Positions 11,272-22,433 are shown, counted from the stretch's first letter. The stretch is DNA of 64,000 nt from Porphyra umbilicalis (GCA_002049455.2 KV918932.1:1-64000); one strand, 5' to 3'. Program-made: numbers and translations. Notes: a model not told the origin generated them from the sequence alone.

Positions 11272-12700
11272 AGGGGAGGGTGGGGGAGCAACGGGGGAGA
11301 GTGACTGTGGAGCAGGCCCGGCTTAGCCGTGAGGACAAAGTGCACCGCCTTTGACGACGACACGAGTGCGGCCCGGAAGTCAGACCGAGGCACTGCGTTG
11401 ACGACCGGTCGACACGCCACCACTGCGCGAGTCGGCAGCCCCTTAAAAAGACCCCAGGACCGCCCTCATCTGCCCGTCGTCGCCATGCAGCCAATTCCGA
11501 GGACGCATTGCCACCGCACCCCCGCGTATTTCTCATGGGCCCGCGCCGTCGCCTGCGCCCCGCCACGATGACGTTGCACCATCGACGCGCTCGCAAACAG
11601 CCACGCGGCGGCCCACACCACCGCAGCGATGCCTCGCCTCAGCAGTCGGCCAACAAACCAACAAACTGCTCGTGTACGCCAGGCAGGCCATCACCCGTCG
11701 TCCTCATCCGCCCAACCATCCTTGTTAGACGATTAAACGAAGTCGACCGATACGAGTCCGACAGTATGAAGATTACAAATTTACAACTTCATGTTCAACT
11801 ACAGATTCATTGACATTCCGCCAGAATGGAACACATATGCCAAATACAAAATCCATCAAACTCTCGGAACCGCTCAGTACTCTCCGACGTACTCATTTTC
11901 AGTTCAAAGCGTTCTGTGCTTGGTATGCAGCCAAAAGACAGTGCCATGCGAAGACTTCCAAGCACAGTCGGCATGATCGAGTGGAAAGCACAACAGGCTA
12001 CAATTGAGTTGCAGCCGAAGGTGCTCTGATTTCGCTGCGGACATCTATGAACCATGTGTAGGCTCAGTTTAAAACTTTGACCATGAACTTAAACTCTTTA
12101 TTAGTAGAGCAAAGGCGGTGTTGAATTCATTCAATACTATTCATTGGGCAGTTGTCACGGGAGAGACCCCGCCCGAGGGCTCGGAGCAAGCACTCAAAAG
12201 GAAAGCAATGGATGGACCTGCGGCTCCGCGTCGGCCGTGCAGACAGTCATGGCAGTGGCGCAGAGGACCATGCTGTGTGTCAGCCAGCCAGCAACACAAC
12301 GTTCGCGGCCTCTGCAGTTCTTGTGGAGTTCCCGGCCGTTCAAATGCTCCGCGTACGGGGCCCATCAAGCCGCCCAAGCTCGAAGGTGGGTACGTGGTAA
12401 CCTCTCCTTGATTAACTGGAAAAGAGGACGCAGTCTCAGGGGCGGCGGGCTCGCTTTGATACGCGCCAGATAAAAAAATGCGTTTGCTGTATGCTTGCCG
12501 CGCGGTGCGCACGTCACCTCCCTCAACCTGAAAGCCCATTGCAGTGTCTCGGTCCGGCGTGTTGTGAACTGGAGGTGGTGGCAACACTGGAGGTGGTGGC
12601 AAAACAGGCCCGCCCAACCGCTGTCCGCCATGCGCGTGGGCAGTGAAACCTTGAATCTTCAAATCCTGATGGAGATGTTTGGGGAGTTGTACAACCGAAA
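11272..12700. other. intergenic, AT-richer than neighbours
   Basis: Upstream flank of the metzincin gene on the left. 11750-12130 is noticeably AT-rich (for example TTTAAAACTTTGACC at 12068-12082). Small frames of 60-110 codons occur on both strands but none is recognisable. A 16-18 bp direct repeat of GGAGGTGGTGGCAA lies at 12570-12602. Confidence 0.4.
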
Positions 12701-13084
12701 CAAGGTACGCTCGACTTTGCTCATGGGCGCCCGCGCGCATGTTTCTCGCGTGGGCCTGTGGTGCTGTAGTCCCTCTCCGCGCCAACGCGGGCGTGCAAGG
12801 CAGCGGGAGAGGTCAAAACAGTGTCCTTATCTAACCTTTCCTCAATGGCTCTCGTTTGGCTGGCGTACACTTGCTGGGGTGTGTCTTGTGTGCATTTTTT
12901 CGCGCGCAGCACGCGGGGAACCTGCACCCAGGATTCGATCCCAACGCGTACGAACGTGGTTGTATGACCTCAGCGGCGGTGGGGGGGGCTGTGGCAGCGG
13001 CGGCAACAACGGCGGGCCGTACGGTGGCGTTGCAATTGGCGTCGGCTCTTTTGGCGACACTGGCCGTGGGGTGCCCGCGCCCGC

Positions 13085-13151
13085 GTGAGACGGAAATGCG
13101 CCCGGGTGAGACGGAAATGCGCCCGCGTGAGACGGAAATGCGCCCTCGCCC
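13085..13151 (+). repeat. 21-bp tandem repeat, three copies
   Basis: Three copies of a GAGACGGAAATGCGCCC unit plus 4-5 linking bases. In the frame of the downstream Hint protein it reads RPxETEM repeated, but a probable splice acceptor lies between the repeat and the conserved domains, so translation is uncertain. Confidence 0.7.
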
Positions 13152-13248
13152 GCCGCTGCCGGCGGTGCCGTCCCGTTTGCAGCGCGCCTCTCCCCTCCCT
13201 GCTTACCCTGCCTTCCGCACCACGCGCCCCGGACGCCCCCCCCCCCAG

Positions 13249-14146
13249 ATTTTTGCCCTCAAGGCCGGCACGTGGGCGCCCGCCGGCACCGCGCCCGACC
13301 TCCCCAGCCCCCGCGCGGGTGCGTTCACCACCCCCTGCGGCGACGCGGTGTTCCTCGCCGTCGGCGAAGGCGGCGGCACCGCCCACACTGCCGTCGAGGC
13401 GCTCGCCTGGGACGCCCGCCGCGGCTCATGGGTGTGGTCGGCCCTCCCCCCGGTGCCCGCGTCGCGCGCCGGCAGCGGCGCCGCCGCGTGCGGCGCCGAC
13501 GACGCGGCCGTCTACATGGCGGGCAGCTCGGGGCGGCAAGGCGGGGGGGAGCCGCTGCGCCTCTCCCTGCAGGCGCTCACTCCCGACGGCCGCCTGCTGC
13601 GGGCGTGTTCGTCGTCGGGAGCGCCGACGGCGACGGCGACGGCGGCGGCGGGGGGGGACGCCGCCTGCTTCCCGGTCGACGCCACCGTGACGGTCGTCGG
13701 CCGCGGCGCCGTGCGGTTGGCCGACGTGGGGTGCGGGGACGTGCTCGCCGTCGCGTCGGTGGGGGGGGGGTGTTGACGTCGCCGTGCTGCTGTGGTCCCA
13801 CGCCGACCCGACCGCGCGGGGGGTGGCGCTCGTGGCCTTGACCGCTACACCCACCGTTGGGGGGGGGGGGCGCACCCTGCGGCTGACGCCGGGGCACCTG
13901 GTGCCGGTGGGGGCCCCCGCGGCGCTGGTGCCGGCCGCCGTCGTGGCCGTGGGCGACACCCTGTACGTGGCCGTCGACGGCCCGTCGTCGGCCGCCGCCG
14001 CCGGCACCAATGCCACGACCACGTCTGGCGGGGCTCCCGCTGCCGCCGCCGCCACCGCCGCCGCTGCCGCGCCCGCGGTGCTCGTGCCGGCAACGATCAC
14101 GGCCGTGGCGGCCGTCACGGGCGACGGGTTGTACGACCCCCATTGA
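13249..14146 (+). CDS. Kelch-like repeats fused to a hedgehog-type Hint (Hog) autoprocessing domain; frame break at G run
   Basis: The frame entering at a strong acceptor (C-rich tract then CAG at 13246-13248) encodes two Kelch-like blades: GTWAPAG...PSPRAGAF...VFLAVGEG, then SWVWSALPPVPASRAGSGAA...VYMAGSSG. After a Ser/Ala linker comes a Hint domain. It opens with the expected catalytic Cys in AACFPVDATVTV (Cys codon 13666-13668), continues RLADVGCGDVLAV, then after a frame change VLLWSHADP, RTLRLTPGHLVPVG (the TxxH-type motif, His codon 13895-13897) and ends TGDGLYDPH with a stop. The frame changes at the G10 run 13761-13770. Hint domains of this class cleave the protein at the Cys and can pass the N-terminal part to a nucleophile. 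The N-terminal exon(s) are not found; a continuous frame exists from 12856 but looks non-conserved. The final strand after GLYDPH seems short compared with other Hog domains. Confidence 0.75.
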
Positions 14147-14322
14147 TGGGGAGGCATCGTATGTATGACGGCAGGTTCCTCGCTGGTCCACGAGCGAGGA
14201 GCAGCCTGGTCGAATAGTCGGCCTGGGCACTCCGGCTGCCCTCTAGTGTCTATTCTGTGAGCTGGGGCCTGTACTCCCGGGCTTTGATCCGGCAGTTGAT
14301 CCGGCCGTTGGATCCACCGAAT

Positions 14323-14458
14323 TACAGCCGTTCTCCCACAAATCCCGCACTCCAACAGTTGCAAAAGAGTGCCAAATCGGCCTCTACGACCCCGCAGAGG
14401 GCGATTTGGAACTATTTTGCAACAGTTGGAGTGCGGGATTTTTGGGCGAACGGCTGTA
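14323..14458. repeat. long hairpin: 64-bp arms, about 8-nt loop
   Basis: Left arm 14323-14386 and right arm 14395-14458 are reverse complements with about six mismatches, including perfect blocks AATCCCGCACTCCAAC and CCAAATCG. The loop is only about 8-9 nt. The geometry fits a foldback MITE end-to-end or a small-RNA precursor hairpin; nothing in the sequence separates the two. Confidence 0.8.
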
Positions 14459-15578
14459 CGGGCGACACGTTGACCACTTGTCTGCCGAGGGGCAGGAGAG
14501 GGACGGGAGAGGGACGGGAGAGGGACGAGAGAGGTGCGCGGGGGGGGGCGGGCCAGTGCGCGCGGGGCGGCGCGGGTCTGCCCACGGCTGGGCGCTCGGT
14601 GCTGGTGGGCGGGCGTGACCCTCTACGAGTAGATAAGAGGCGGGACGGTCGTGTCGGGAAGGACGTCGACGTGGGCAGGAAGACAGAGCCTTTTATCTCA
14701 CATATTCTACCGCAAAATGGCATCAAATGATGCCCGGTGGTGCATCAAATGATGTACCCTTTCACAGGTCCGGACAACGACAGTTCGACCTAGAGGCCAT
14801 GAAGGCAGCACCGACCATGTGGGATTGGCAGCGGCGGTTGCGGGGGGAGGGGAGGTACGCTGCTGCCGCGTGGTCGTCCCAGACGCGAGCGAGGGGAGGT
14901 GTAGGACGACCGTGTCGAACGCAGGTGATGAGGATCCCCCGCGACAACGACGCGGTGGTGCCGAAGCGCGGCGGCGGTGTGGGGACGGTGGGGCGAGAAC
15001 GGCGCGCGGCGCGCGGCGTGAGGAAGGCGCAGCCGCGGCGGCGGCGACGACGGCAGTCGCCGCGGCGGTCAGGAGAGAGATGGCAGCGAGTACGCCGTTG
15101 GCGATAGGTAAGACCTGTGAGGGGGCGAGGGGTGGGGCAGGGAGAGAGAGAAACAGGCCGAACAGCAGGGTGCGGGTGCGCTGAAAAGGAGAGGAGAGGG
15201 ATGTGGCAGGTGAGAACAAGCGGGCCGTCGAGGTGGGCGGTAGGGAAACGGGGAGGCAGGAGGTTGTCTGGCTCAGCAGCTGATCGACGGCACGCGGGTG
15301 CAACCGTCGCAGGGGGCGCCGCCAGACGACTCTGCCGGCGGCGCATCAGCACCAGCACAACGGGAGGGGGCATGAAACCGGCGGCACCCACGGGACACTG
15401 CCGTTGAGGCGCTCGCAGGGAGCACCGCGCTGCCCAGCGGCAGCGCCGCTCTGCCACGCGCGGCGCAGCCGCGCCGCGGCCCGCATGAGCCACAGCGTGG
15501 CCCTCGTGATCCGCGGCTGCCGATGTAAATCCTCGGCGCGTCGGGACTCGCGTGGCTCGGACGGACGCGTCGGCCATT

Positions 15579-15724
15579 CTCAGGGCGACCGTGGGCCCAC
15601 CAACGGATCGACACGAGCGGGAAGCGAGCCGGCTCGCCGCCGCACTCGTGTCGATCCGTTGGTGCGAGCTGGATCGCTGCCGCACTCGTGTCGATCCGTT
15701 GGTGGGCCCACGGTCGCCCTGAGA
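15579..15724. repeat. perfect 39-bp inverted repeat with an internal partial third copy
   Basis: 15579-15617 is exactly the reverse complement of 15686-15724. A 20-bp part of the right arm (CTCGTGTCGATCCGTTGGTG) is repeated directly at 15646-15665, so two alternative hairpins are possible. No ORF lies inside. Confidence 0.85.
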
Positions 15725-16310
15725 GTGGGACGCATCACGACGACACCCTCGGCGCTACCGGATTTGGGGGAGAGGGTAGAGAGACGAGCGCAAGCCGCTC
15801 TCATTGACCGACGGCTGTGACATGGCGCGTCACGCCGTGACGATGCCCCACGCGTGCCGGCGTGAGCGGGGCGCAGCGCCCCCGAGGTCTCGACGCATGC
15901 GTGATCACCTTCCCCCTCCGCCCGTCTGGTGGATAGGGCTCGCTTTGCCACCCCCCTCCCCCCCAACCATGAGCGGGCCGGATCTTGACAGTCCGCCGCC
16001 TCTGCGGGCACCGCGGGCGCGCAGCGCGGAGGTTGCCGGCGGCGCACGCCCTGTGGCGGTGCCTTACTACTGCGCTTGACGGCGGTGGGACGCCGCGGCC
16101 GCAGGGGCGCCAGTGGCCCAGAGACCCCCGTAACGGTCGGTAGAGTCCTTTGGGAGCCGCCACAATGGGGGAGCTCGGCGGCCTCCGCGGGCCCAACGGG
16201 CAGGGTCACCCGTCACCAGTGGCTCGGACCTGACAGCGGGCCGCCGCAAGCCGCCGGGAGGCTGCGTGCGAGGGACGTGCTGATAGGATAGGATATTTAC
16301 TGTATCAGTT

Positions 16311-16332
16311 CGGGCTCATCATGATGAGCCCG
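16311..16332. repeat. 22-bp perfect palindrome
   Basis: CGGGCTCATC followed directly by its complement-mirrored half (core CATCATGATG). It is flanked by a CAGTACAGT 9-bp direct repeat at about 16371-16390. Confidence 0.8.
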
Positions 16333-16561
16333 AGCACCCGAACCTCTGGCGCGCCCTGCTGCGATACAGTACAGTCAGTACAGTCAGTATCCGCTTATAT
16401 GACACCCTTGCGCACTTGGTCAACTGTCCAGGTTGCTGGATTGTTGCTGACTGCGTCGCCACATCTGCAGGATCTGACCAATGAGATGCCCTTGGGCGAC
16501 TCAGTCGTCTGCAAACAGTTGAATACTGCGTTCTCGTGCGCCCTCGGGCAAGGAAAATCCC

Positions 16562-16589
16562 CCAGTTATATGACATGTCATATAACTGG
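16562..16589. repeat. 28-bp perfect palindrome
   Basis: CCAGTTATATGACA followed by its reverse complement without a spacer. A related word TTATATGACA occurs once more at about 16395-16404, so the palindrome half may mark an element end. Confidence 0.85.
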
Positions 16590-16713
16590 AGCGCATACAG
16601 TATAACCGGATATTGACTGGTCGATATGCGTTTTTATGGCAGGGGTGCGCCACAAAAGTAGCACCCTCTTTCAGTCCGAGATCGCGAGAGATCGCGGTCC
16701 TGAGGCTCTAGGG

Positions 16714-16752
16714 GCCATTCACTTGGTAGAGCATGCTCTCCAAGTGAATGGC
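16714..16752. repeat. 39-bp near-perfect palindrome
   Basis: GCCATTCACTTGG at the left pairs with CCAAGTGAATGGC at the right around an AGAGCATGCTCT core; only one extra base interrupts symmetry. Confidence 0.85.
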
Positions 16753-17812
16753 ACATAAGAGAATAATGACTGTAGGATAGGCTTGCCACGTGCTGTCTGT
16801 CCTCGTGTGTTGGCCCAACGGCAACTCGATCGGCAACGGCTCCCGCCACGTTCACTGCCACCGCGCCGCGTCAGTGTTGTTGACTCACGGCTGCGTCGCC
16901 CGACCGACGATCGCCACCGCCGCCCCTCTGTCTATTTAGTGCGTGCGCCCTACCCTCCCCCTCAGAGCATTGCCAACAACTCAGGCTATCGCTATCGGCT
17001 ATTCCATTCTAGAACCAAGTCCGCGTCCTTAGACAGCCACATGTACGTCAGCGGTTGGCTGCTGTGCTGTCATGAGCCTAAGTACCTGCAGGTTTCCTTA
17101 CACCAGGCCTTGTCTGGGCCCGATCAAGACGATATTTTCTGCCAGGACTTGATTCATTGCAGCGGCAGATGACAACTGTGGTGAGCAGCCGTATCAACCA
17201 TACGAAGGCGCAGAGAACGCTCGTCGGCAGACGGACAAAGAAACAGGTCAAAATGTGCAGCGCTTGATGACGACCACGCCTAGAAGGACGTCACTGTAGG
17301 ACCATTGCCATGCACGGTAGCTTTTGCGGACGTTCCCACCACCTCTGCCCAGAAGAAACTGGCAGTCAATCTTGCAGACGTGGCGCACACGTTGCAGCCA
17401 CGTGCTACTATTTGCTGTGAAACGGGTCGTTGATCCATCACATGGGCCAATCAGAGGCCCCCGTGAGATAGCCTCGGCTATCCTAAGAGCTATTCCGACT
17501 CGAAATAGAAAAGCGATAGCCGCAAAGCTATTCTTGGTCAGCGGAAGCCAGAATCAAGTAGGTAGTTCGATTTCCATGGCCCGAACAAAAAAAGGGCTTC
17601 TTCGTCTAAAAAGTGGTGTTACGTCGGACTTCAGGTGCTTAATGGGACACGTTGTGCAACGTGGCTCGAATATGGGGATAGCATCTCATTGTTAACAATG
17701 CTCTCACTCCATCGCCCCGCTCTGGTCACCCCCGGCCCCCCGGCTCGGATCGTTCTACTGGCCGACCGCCCACGTGCTCGCACCCCCCCCCCTCCCCCCC
17801 CCATTGCCCATC

Positions 17813-18600
17813 ATGGGCGGCTCGGCCACCGCGGCGCAGCCGCTCGACCTCTCTTCCTTTGCCGCGGCTGCGGCCCCCCCCCCCCCCCCGCCAGCGGCGC
17901 GTGCGCCTTCACCCTCCACTCGTCCAAGATGCTCCGCGTGGCGCTCACGCCCGCCGCCCCCGTGCACGCCAAAGTCGGCTCCATGGTCGCCTACACGGGC
18001 CAGCTGTCGTTTGTGCGCGCGTCGTCGCGGGCGGGGGGCGTCAAAAAGATGTTCAAAAAGGCGGTTAGCGGGGAAGGCGTCACCCTCATGAACGTCACGG
18101 GCGGGGGGCACCTGTACGCGGCGGACGACGCCAAGAGCATTATCCTGCTGCGGCTGGGCGCCGGCGAGTCCCTCTCCGTGTCGGGCAACGACGTGCTCGC
18201 CTTTGAGGCGACCGTCCAGTGGGACGTGCACCTGACCAAGGGCGCCGGCGGGATGCTGTCAAAGGGGCTCGCAAGCGTGTATCTCACGGGGCCGGGCGTG
18301 GTGGCGATCACGTGCCACGGGGATCCGCTGGCGCTCCCGGTCGGCCCCGGCCACGACGCGGTCACCGACCCGGAGGCGGCGGTGGCGTGGAGCGGGCACC
18401 TCAAGCCGACGCTCAAGACCGCCATCACGGTCCGCGCCGCCATTGGGCGGTCGTCAGGGGAGACGCTGCAGATGGCGTTTGCGTCAGACAAGCCGGGCTT
18501 TGTCATTGTGCAGCCGTACGAGGAGAAGCCGCCGCCGCCGCCGCCGTCGTCGGGGGGGGCTGGGGCAGGGTTTATGGAAGCGGCGGGCTCGTTGATTTGA
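17813..18600 (+). CDS. AIM24 family protein
   Basis: AIM24 domain protein (Altered Inheritance of Mitochondria 24 / bacterial TIGR00266 family), a single beta-rich domain found from bacteria to mitochondria. Visible family features: LHSSKMLRVALTP, VGSMVAYTGQLSF, VKKMFKKAVSGEGVTLMNVT, LGAGESLSVSGNDVLAFE, GLASVYLTGPGVVAITCHG and AAIGRSSGETLQMAF, followed by a KPPPPPP tail and Gly/Ala end. The domain (about 17915-18520) is full length. The best start is the ATG at 17813 (MGGSATAAQPLDLSSF), but the C16 run at 17874-17889 puts it one base out of frame with the domain, so one base of that run is probably wrong. Mitochondrial function is known for yeast and animal AIM24; location here is not proven, as there is no clear targeting peptide. 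Confidence 0.85.
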
Positions 18601-18985
18601 GCCGCGTGGGGCTTGCTGTGGCCGCCTGTGTGGCAAGACGAGCAAAGCAAGGCGTGGTGGTTGTGCCATTCATGTGTTGCCATCCCCAGAGTGGGGGCGT
18701 GCACCGCAGTACGACAGCCGTGAAAATGGGGGGTCTCGGCGGCTTTGACGGTTCTGGCTGGCGGGGATGTCATGTGTGGCGTCGCTCCATCCTCCCTCAC
18801 TGTCGTGACGGCCAGTCACCTGCAAATCGGAAATTGACGTGACCGCGGCGCCCTTTGTTCGCACAAGCTGCCGGGGGTCCCGCCATGCACTTGAAGCGCT
18901 CCTCGCTCCCAGAGCTGCAGGCATGACGCACCCCCCCATCATCCTATTGCCGGCCGCGCCAGCGCAAGCCCTCGCGCCGCACTGC
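18601..18985. other. short intergenic gap between convergent genes
   Basis: 3' flank of AIM24 (+) and of the truncated germin copy (-). No feature recognised. Confidence 0.4.
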
Positions 18986-19711
18986 TCATGACATGGTCGG
19001 CGCAAAAAAGAGGGTGCACGGGCCAAACGCTGTCGCCGCCGACGGGGACTTGCCATTGCCGAGCGACGTGGCCACCTGCATCGCGTCCAGCTGGCAAATG
19101 CTGCTCTGCGACAGCTGCGTGCCCGGGTCGGCCGAGTTGAGCACCGCAATAAAGAAGCACCCCTCGTGCGCCACGCACGTTTGCGCGTGCATGAGCCCCT
19201 CGGGGATGACGCCAACCTCCCCCGCGTTGAGCGTCACGTCGACCTTGGCGCGCGCCGAGCCAAACTCCTCGACAAAGCTGTTCTTCAACACCCCATACAC
19301 CATGTAGTCCATCTCGGCCGCGCGCGGGTGGGTGTGCGCCGGCAGCGTCGCGCCGCCATTGAGCTTGACCGCCACGTACGACATTTGAATGTCGGGCGAC
19401 CCGAGCACCGGGTCGCTGTCGACGGTGCCGAGGGAGAGGTTCCCAATGGGCAGGGAGAGAGTGTTGGTGCTCTGGAAGGGGGAGAACTTGAACGCCGACG
19501 GGGAGTAGGTCGCGCGGATGGCATTGTTGGATTTGTCGTTGAACGAGCGCACGATGATGGCCGATGCAATGGCGCCGATGGGCGGGCACGCGGTCGGCTC
19601 GCCCGCGCGCGCTCCCCTACCACACAGGAACCGCATCCGCCCCGCACGCCGCCGTTGGCTTCCCCGTCCATCCCCCAACACCCCGGAAACCGCCGTTGAA
19701 GACCGCGTCAC
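18986..19711 (-). pseudogene. germin-like cupin copy lacking signal peptide and native C-terminus
   Basis: Core cupin (about 19024-19554) is nearly identical at DNA and protein level to the intact gene at 22589-23212, including GATLPAHTHPRAAEMDYMVYG and GEVGVIPEGLMH, so all four Mn ligands remain. Identity stops sharply at both ends. Upstream of IVRSFND the secretion signal is replaced by Arg/Gly-rich sequence that overlaps the end of the Rdx gene, and after SPSAATAF the CQGGVF end is replaced by GPCTLFFAPTMS. A 3-base insertion sits at the left junction. It probably arose by partial duplication in inverted orientation into the 3' flank of the Rdx gene. It may be transcribed by read-through but would not enter the secretory pathway. 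Confidence 0.75.
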
Positions 19712-20569
19712 GCGGTGCGACTGTCCGCCGCGGTCTCCCCCACCGATGTTCCGTCGCTGTGTCCGAGGGAGGTGTCTGGCGCAATGACGTCACGCAGGCG
19801 GCGCTTAATGTCCGCGAGCTCTGGGAAACCCTTGCCCGGGTTGGTCTGTCGGCAAAAAAGCGCCACCCCGTCGACGGTGATGGTAAAGGTGCCCGTGGTG
19901 GGGGACGGCTGCAGCGCCACCTCCCCAATGGCCGTGCCAAACGTAATCTGCCGCCACCACCGTCGAGGTCGATGGGGAGCACCGCAGGGGGATGGCGAGC
20001 ACACGAGGGGGCACAAGACGCACAGACACCAGCACACGGGCCCACAGCAAAGAACAGCCACAAAGGGGCACAGCAGGCGCGTGGTGGCTTGGTAAGCACA
20101 CACCGCCCATGGCCGCGCGGTGCGGCCGTGCCACCGTCGCGGGGCGCAACGACACGCCGAATCGGGAGGCCCCCCGTCTCGTCACCCCGTGACCCGTGTC
20201 AAGTTTCCCCCCGTTGGCCGGCACGCCCATCCCGCCGCCGCACCCCCCCCCCCCCCCCCCCCTCCCCCCCGTCCGTACCAGCAGCTCTTGGGCCATCCAC
20301 CCCGCCCGCAGCCCCCACCGACAGCCCGGACAATACTCAATGACCAGCCGCGGGGTGCGGGGAGCGCCCGCGGCACCACCGCCTTGGCCGCTGCCGTCGA
20401 CGGTGCCGCCGCCGCCGCCGGGGGCGGTTGCCGCCGCCGCCGCCGCCGCCGCCACGGCGCGGCGGCGCGGCCGCGCGGCGGACCGCGCGGGCGGTGGCCG
20501 CGTGCGGGCGGCGCGGTGCAGGGACGGGCGGTGGGGCACAAGCAGCGGCCCAGTGCCACAAAATGCCAT
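19708..20569 (-). CDS. Rdx / SelT-SelW-SelH domain protein, two exons, CxxC redox motif
   Basis: Thioredoxin-fold redox protein of the Rdx family. Exon 1 (20279-20569) encodes MAFCGTGP, an Arg/Ala-rich leader, then RLVIEYCPGCRWGLRAGW and MAQELL. Exon 2 (19708-19947) continues ITFGTAIGEVALQPSPTTG, then TFTITVDGVAL, GKGFPELADIKRRLRDVIAP and DTSLGHSD. The intron (19948-20278, 331 nt) has GTACGG at the donor and GGCAG at the acceptor, phase 0, and contains a C20 run. The redox motif is Cys-Pro-Gly-Cys, so it is a Cys form and not a selenoprotein. The spliced product is 176 residues; bacterial homologues are about 90-100, the difference being the basic N-terminal extension, which looks like an organelle transit peptide. 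The C-terminal IAP..LGHSD matches bacterial/plastid-type members. Confidence 0.85.
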
Positions 20570-22430
20570 GGTGCCGACGGTCGGGCGTCCGCGGTGGCGG
20601 GGCGGGTTGGCGTTTTGGGGGGGGGGGAGGCGCGCACGGGGCACCGCGTTGCGGGTGGAGGTCGGCCGTGTGCTGCCAGAGGTGGGGGGGTCGCAGAGCA
20701 GCGGCAGACGGTGTTCGAGTCGTAGACTGGAATTTGCACACGACGGATCCAGTCCCGTACTGGCGAGTAGCGCCCGTCGGCTAAGTTGTTTACGGCAGCG
20801 ATGGACACGACCCCAAGATCGCGTGAAGCGCCAACCGTCAGCCCGTGACCGTCGACGGTGCGTGCAAAACCGGGGCGGCGATGGCACCCGTCGTGCCCGC
20901 CACGCCCTCACCCACCCAATCGCACGTTTCGTCCCCTCACAGGTCTGCCGGTTGTGGGTGGCGTGGCCTCCCGCTGGACGGGGATGACGACCATCAGCCG
21001 TGCTGGCCCGCCACGGCACGGGGCGTCGGGCGACCGCCACCGTCGGGCGGCGCGACACCCCCCACGGGCCGGCCTGTCGGCGCGCTCCCCCGGGGCGCGT
21101 GCCAACCCGGCTGGGACTCTTGATCCCGGGGTGTCGTCACCAAACAAACCACCGGGGAGGTGTCTGGCCGCCGCCGCTCCCCAAGCGGCCCCCACGGGCC
21201 CCTGATTACAGCCCGACCACCGCCACGCGGCTGCTACATATTGTAACGTCGCTGTGTCAAATATGGATCACTTTTGTCCTTTTCTGGGCTCAGAGAAGGC
21301 AACGTCCATCAGAGCACGGGTTGCGCGAGTGCACTGGAAAGCCTGTGAGTTTCTCTACAAACGCCACGCGAGAAGTAATACGTTTTGTGCATGTCTTCTT
21401 ACTCTTTTCTGCTCTTCTATAGCGCTCTCCAGTGTGACGTAGAATTACCATCCAGCGGCATCTCTGGATCACCGATCGTCGGATCGTTTCACACCACGCG
21501 ACGGCAATCGATCGAAAAAGGACACACGAAGACACAATGAAAGAGTAATTGTAGGATCATTGCTGCCCAACGGGGAACAATACTGTGTCTCGGCCATCTG
21601 AGGCCAGCGACGTAGCCGCGCCTGGTCACGCTCTGTGGACGTGCATTCGCTTGACGCCCATCCAGTGGATCTCGCGCCGGTTGGATGGACGGCCACGGAG
21701 GACTTTGCGGCCACCGAGTGACAATATGTTGGTGATTAAAATAAATTTGCCTTCGATCGATCGTGTGTGTGTAACAATACAAGCGACTTGGCGGCGGTTC
21801 TGCCCGATCGATAGGGCTATGCGACATAAACACGTGTTTATCTTCGATCATGGTGCTTTTCTCTACACCGTTCGAAAGCCCTTCAGCTCAGGCTTCTGCT
21901 CGTATGTTTATAGCCCTCCCGCGTGCTTCTGTACTGAGCGCTCGTCAGAGGAAGAAAAAACAGTGGGCAAATAGGCTGAAATCGACGATTCCGGTGATCC
22001 ACATTTGACCTGAGTGATCCAGAATAGGCACAGGGACGATATGGCAGTAGCTCGCGGACATCGGCATCCATCTCGGGGGATGCGAGGCCCAAGCGGTCCT
22101 CGCACCCGAGGACGGCCTGACTGTCCCTCCCAACGGCAGGCACGAGATGGGGGGGGGGGGAACCGGGGGGTGGGCTGACCCACACCCCCGCCGCGGGGGG
22201 AACCGCCGCGTGGTGGCGACGTGAACGCGGCTGCTGCCGCGCAAGGCGGGCGATGGGGTGCGCCCCGGGGATGCAATGCTGCTTCCAAGTCGCGCCGAGC
22301 GCGGCAGAGGCGATGGAGGGAGGCGGGCGGCTCGGTGTGGGCGGGGCGGTGCGGGGCGCGCGGCCCGACCATTGCCACCCGCCAGCGGCGCGAGGCCAAG
22401 CGTGGACGGCGGCTGGACGTGGCCGCACTC
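20570..22430. other. intergenic, partly AT-rich
   Basis: 5' flank of the Rdx gene up to about 20830, then GC-rich sequence, then an AT-richer block (about 21230-22010) with only short unrecognised frames. 22030-22430 is the upstream region of the intact germin gene. No RNA gene or domain recognised. Confidence 0.4.
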
Positions 22431-22433
22431 GGG

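Larger units (their letters stand above)
14150..17700. other. long gene-poor stretch with several foldbacks
   Basis: No protein family recognised in any frame over about 3.5 kb. It contains four separate perfect or near-perfect inverted repeats (listed individually) and an 11-bp tandem AGAGGGACGGG repeat (about 14494-14530). The sequence around 16980-17010 and 17470-17535 shares short inverted GGCTATCGCTATT-like words. This looks like a nest of small non-autonomous elements. Confidence 0.5.

Noticed and set aside
12141..12785. 214-codon minus-strand frame
   Set aside because: No recognisable motif, no promoter or splice support, composition close to random.
12925..12960. GATCGAATCC on the minus strand, possible tRNA T-arm
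   Set aside because: No A box or acceptor stem within 100 bases.
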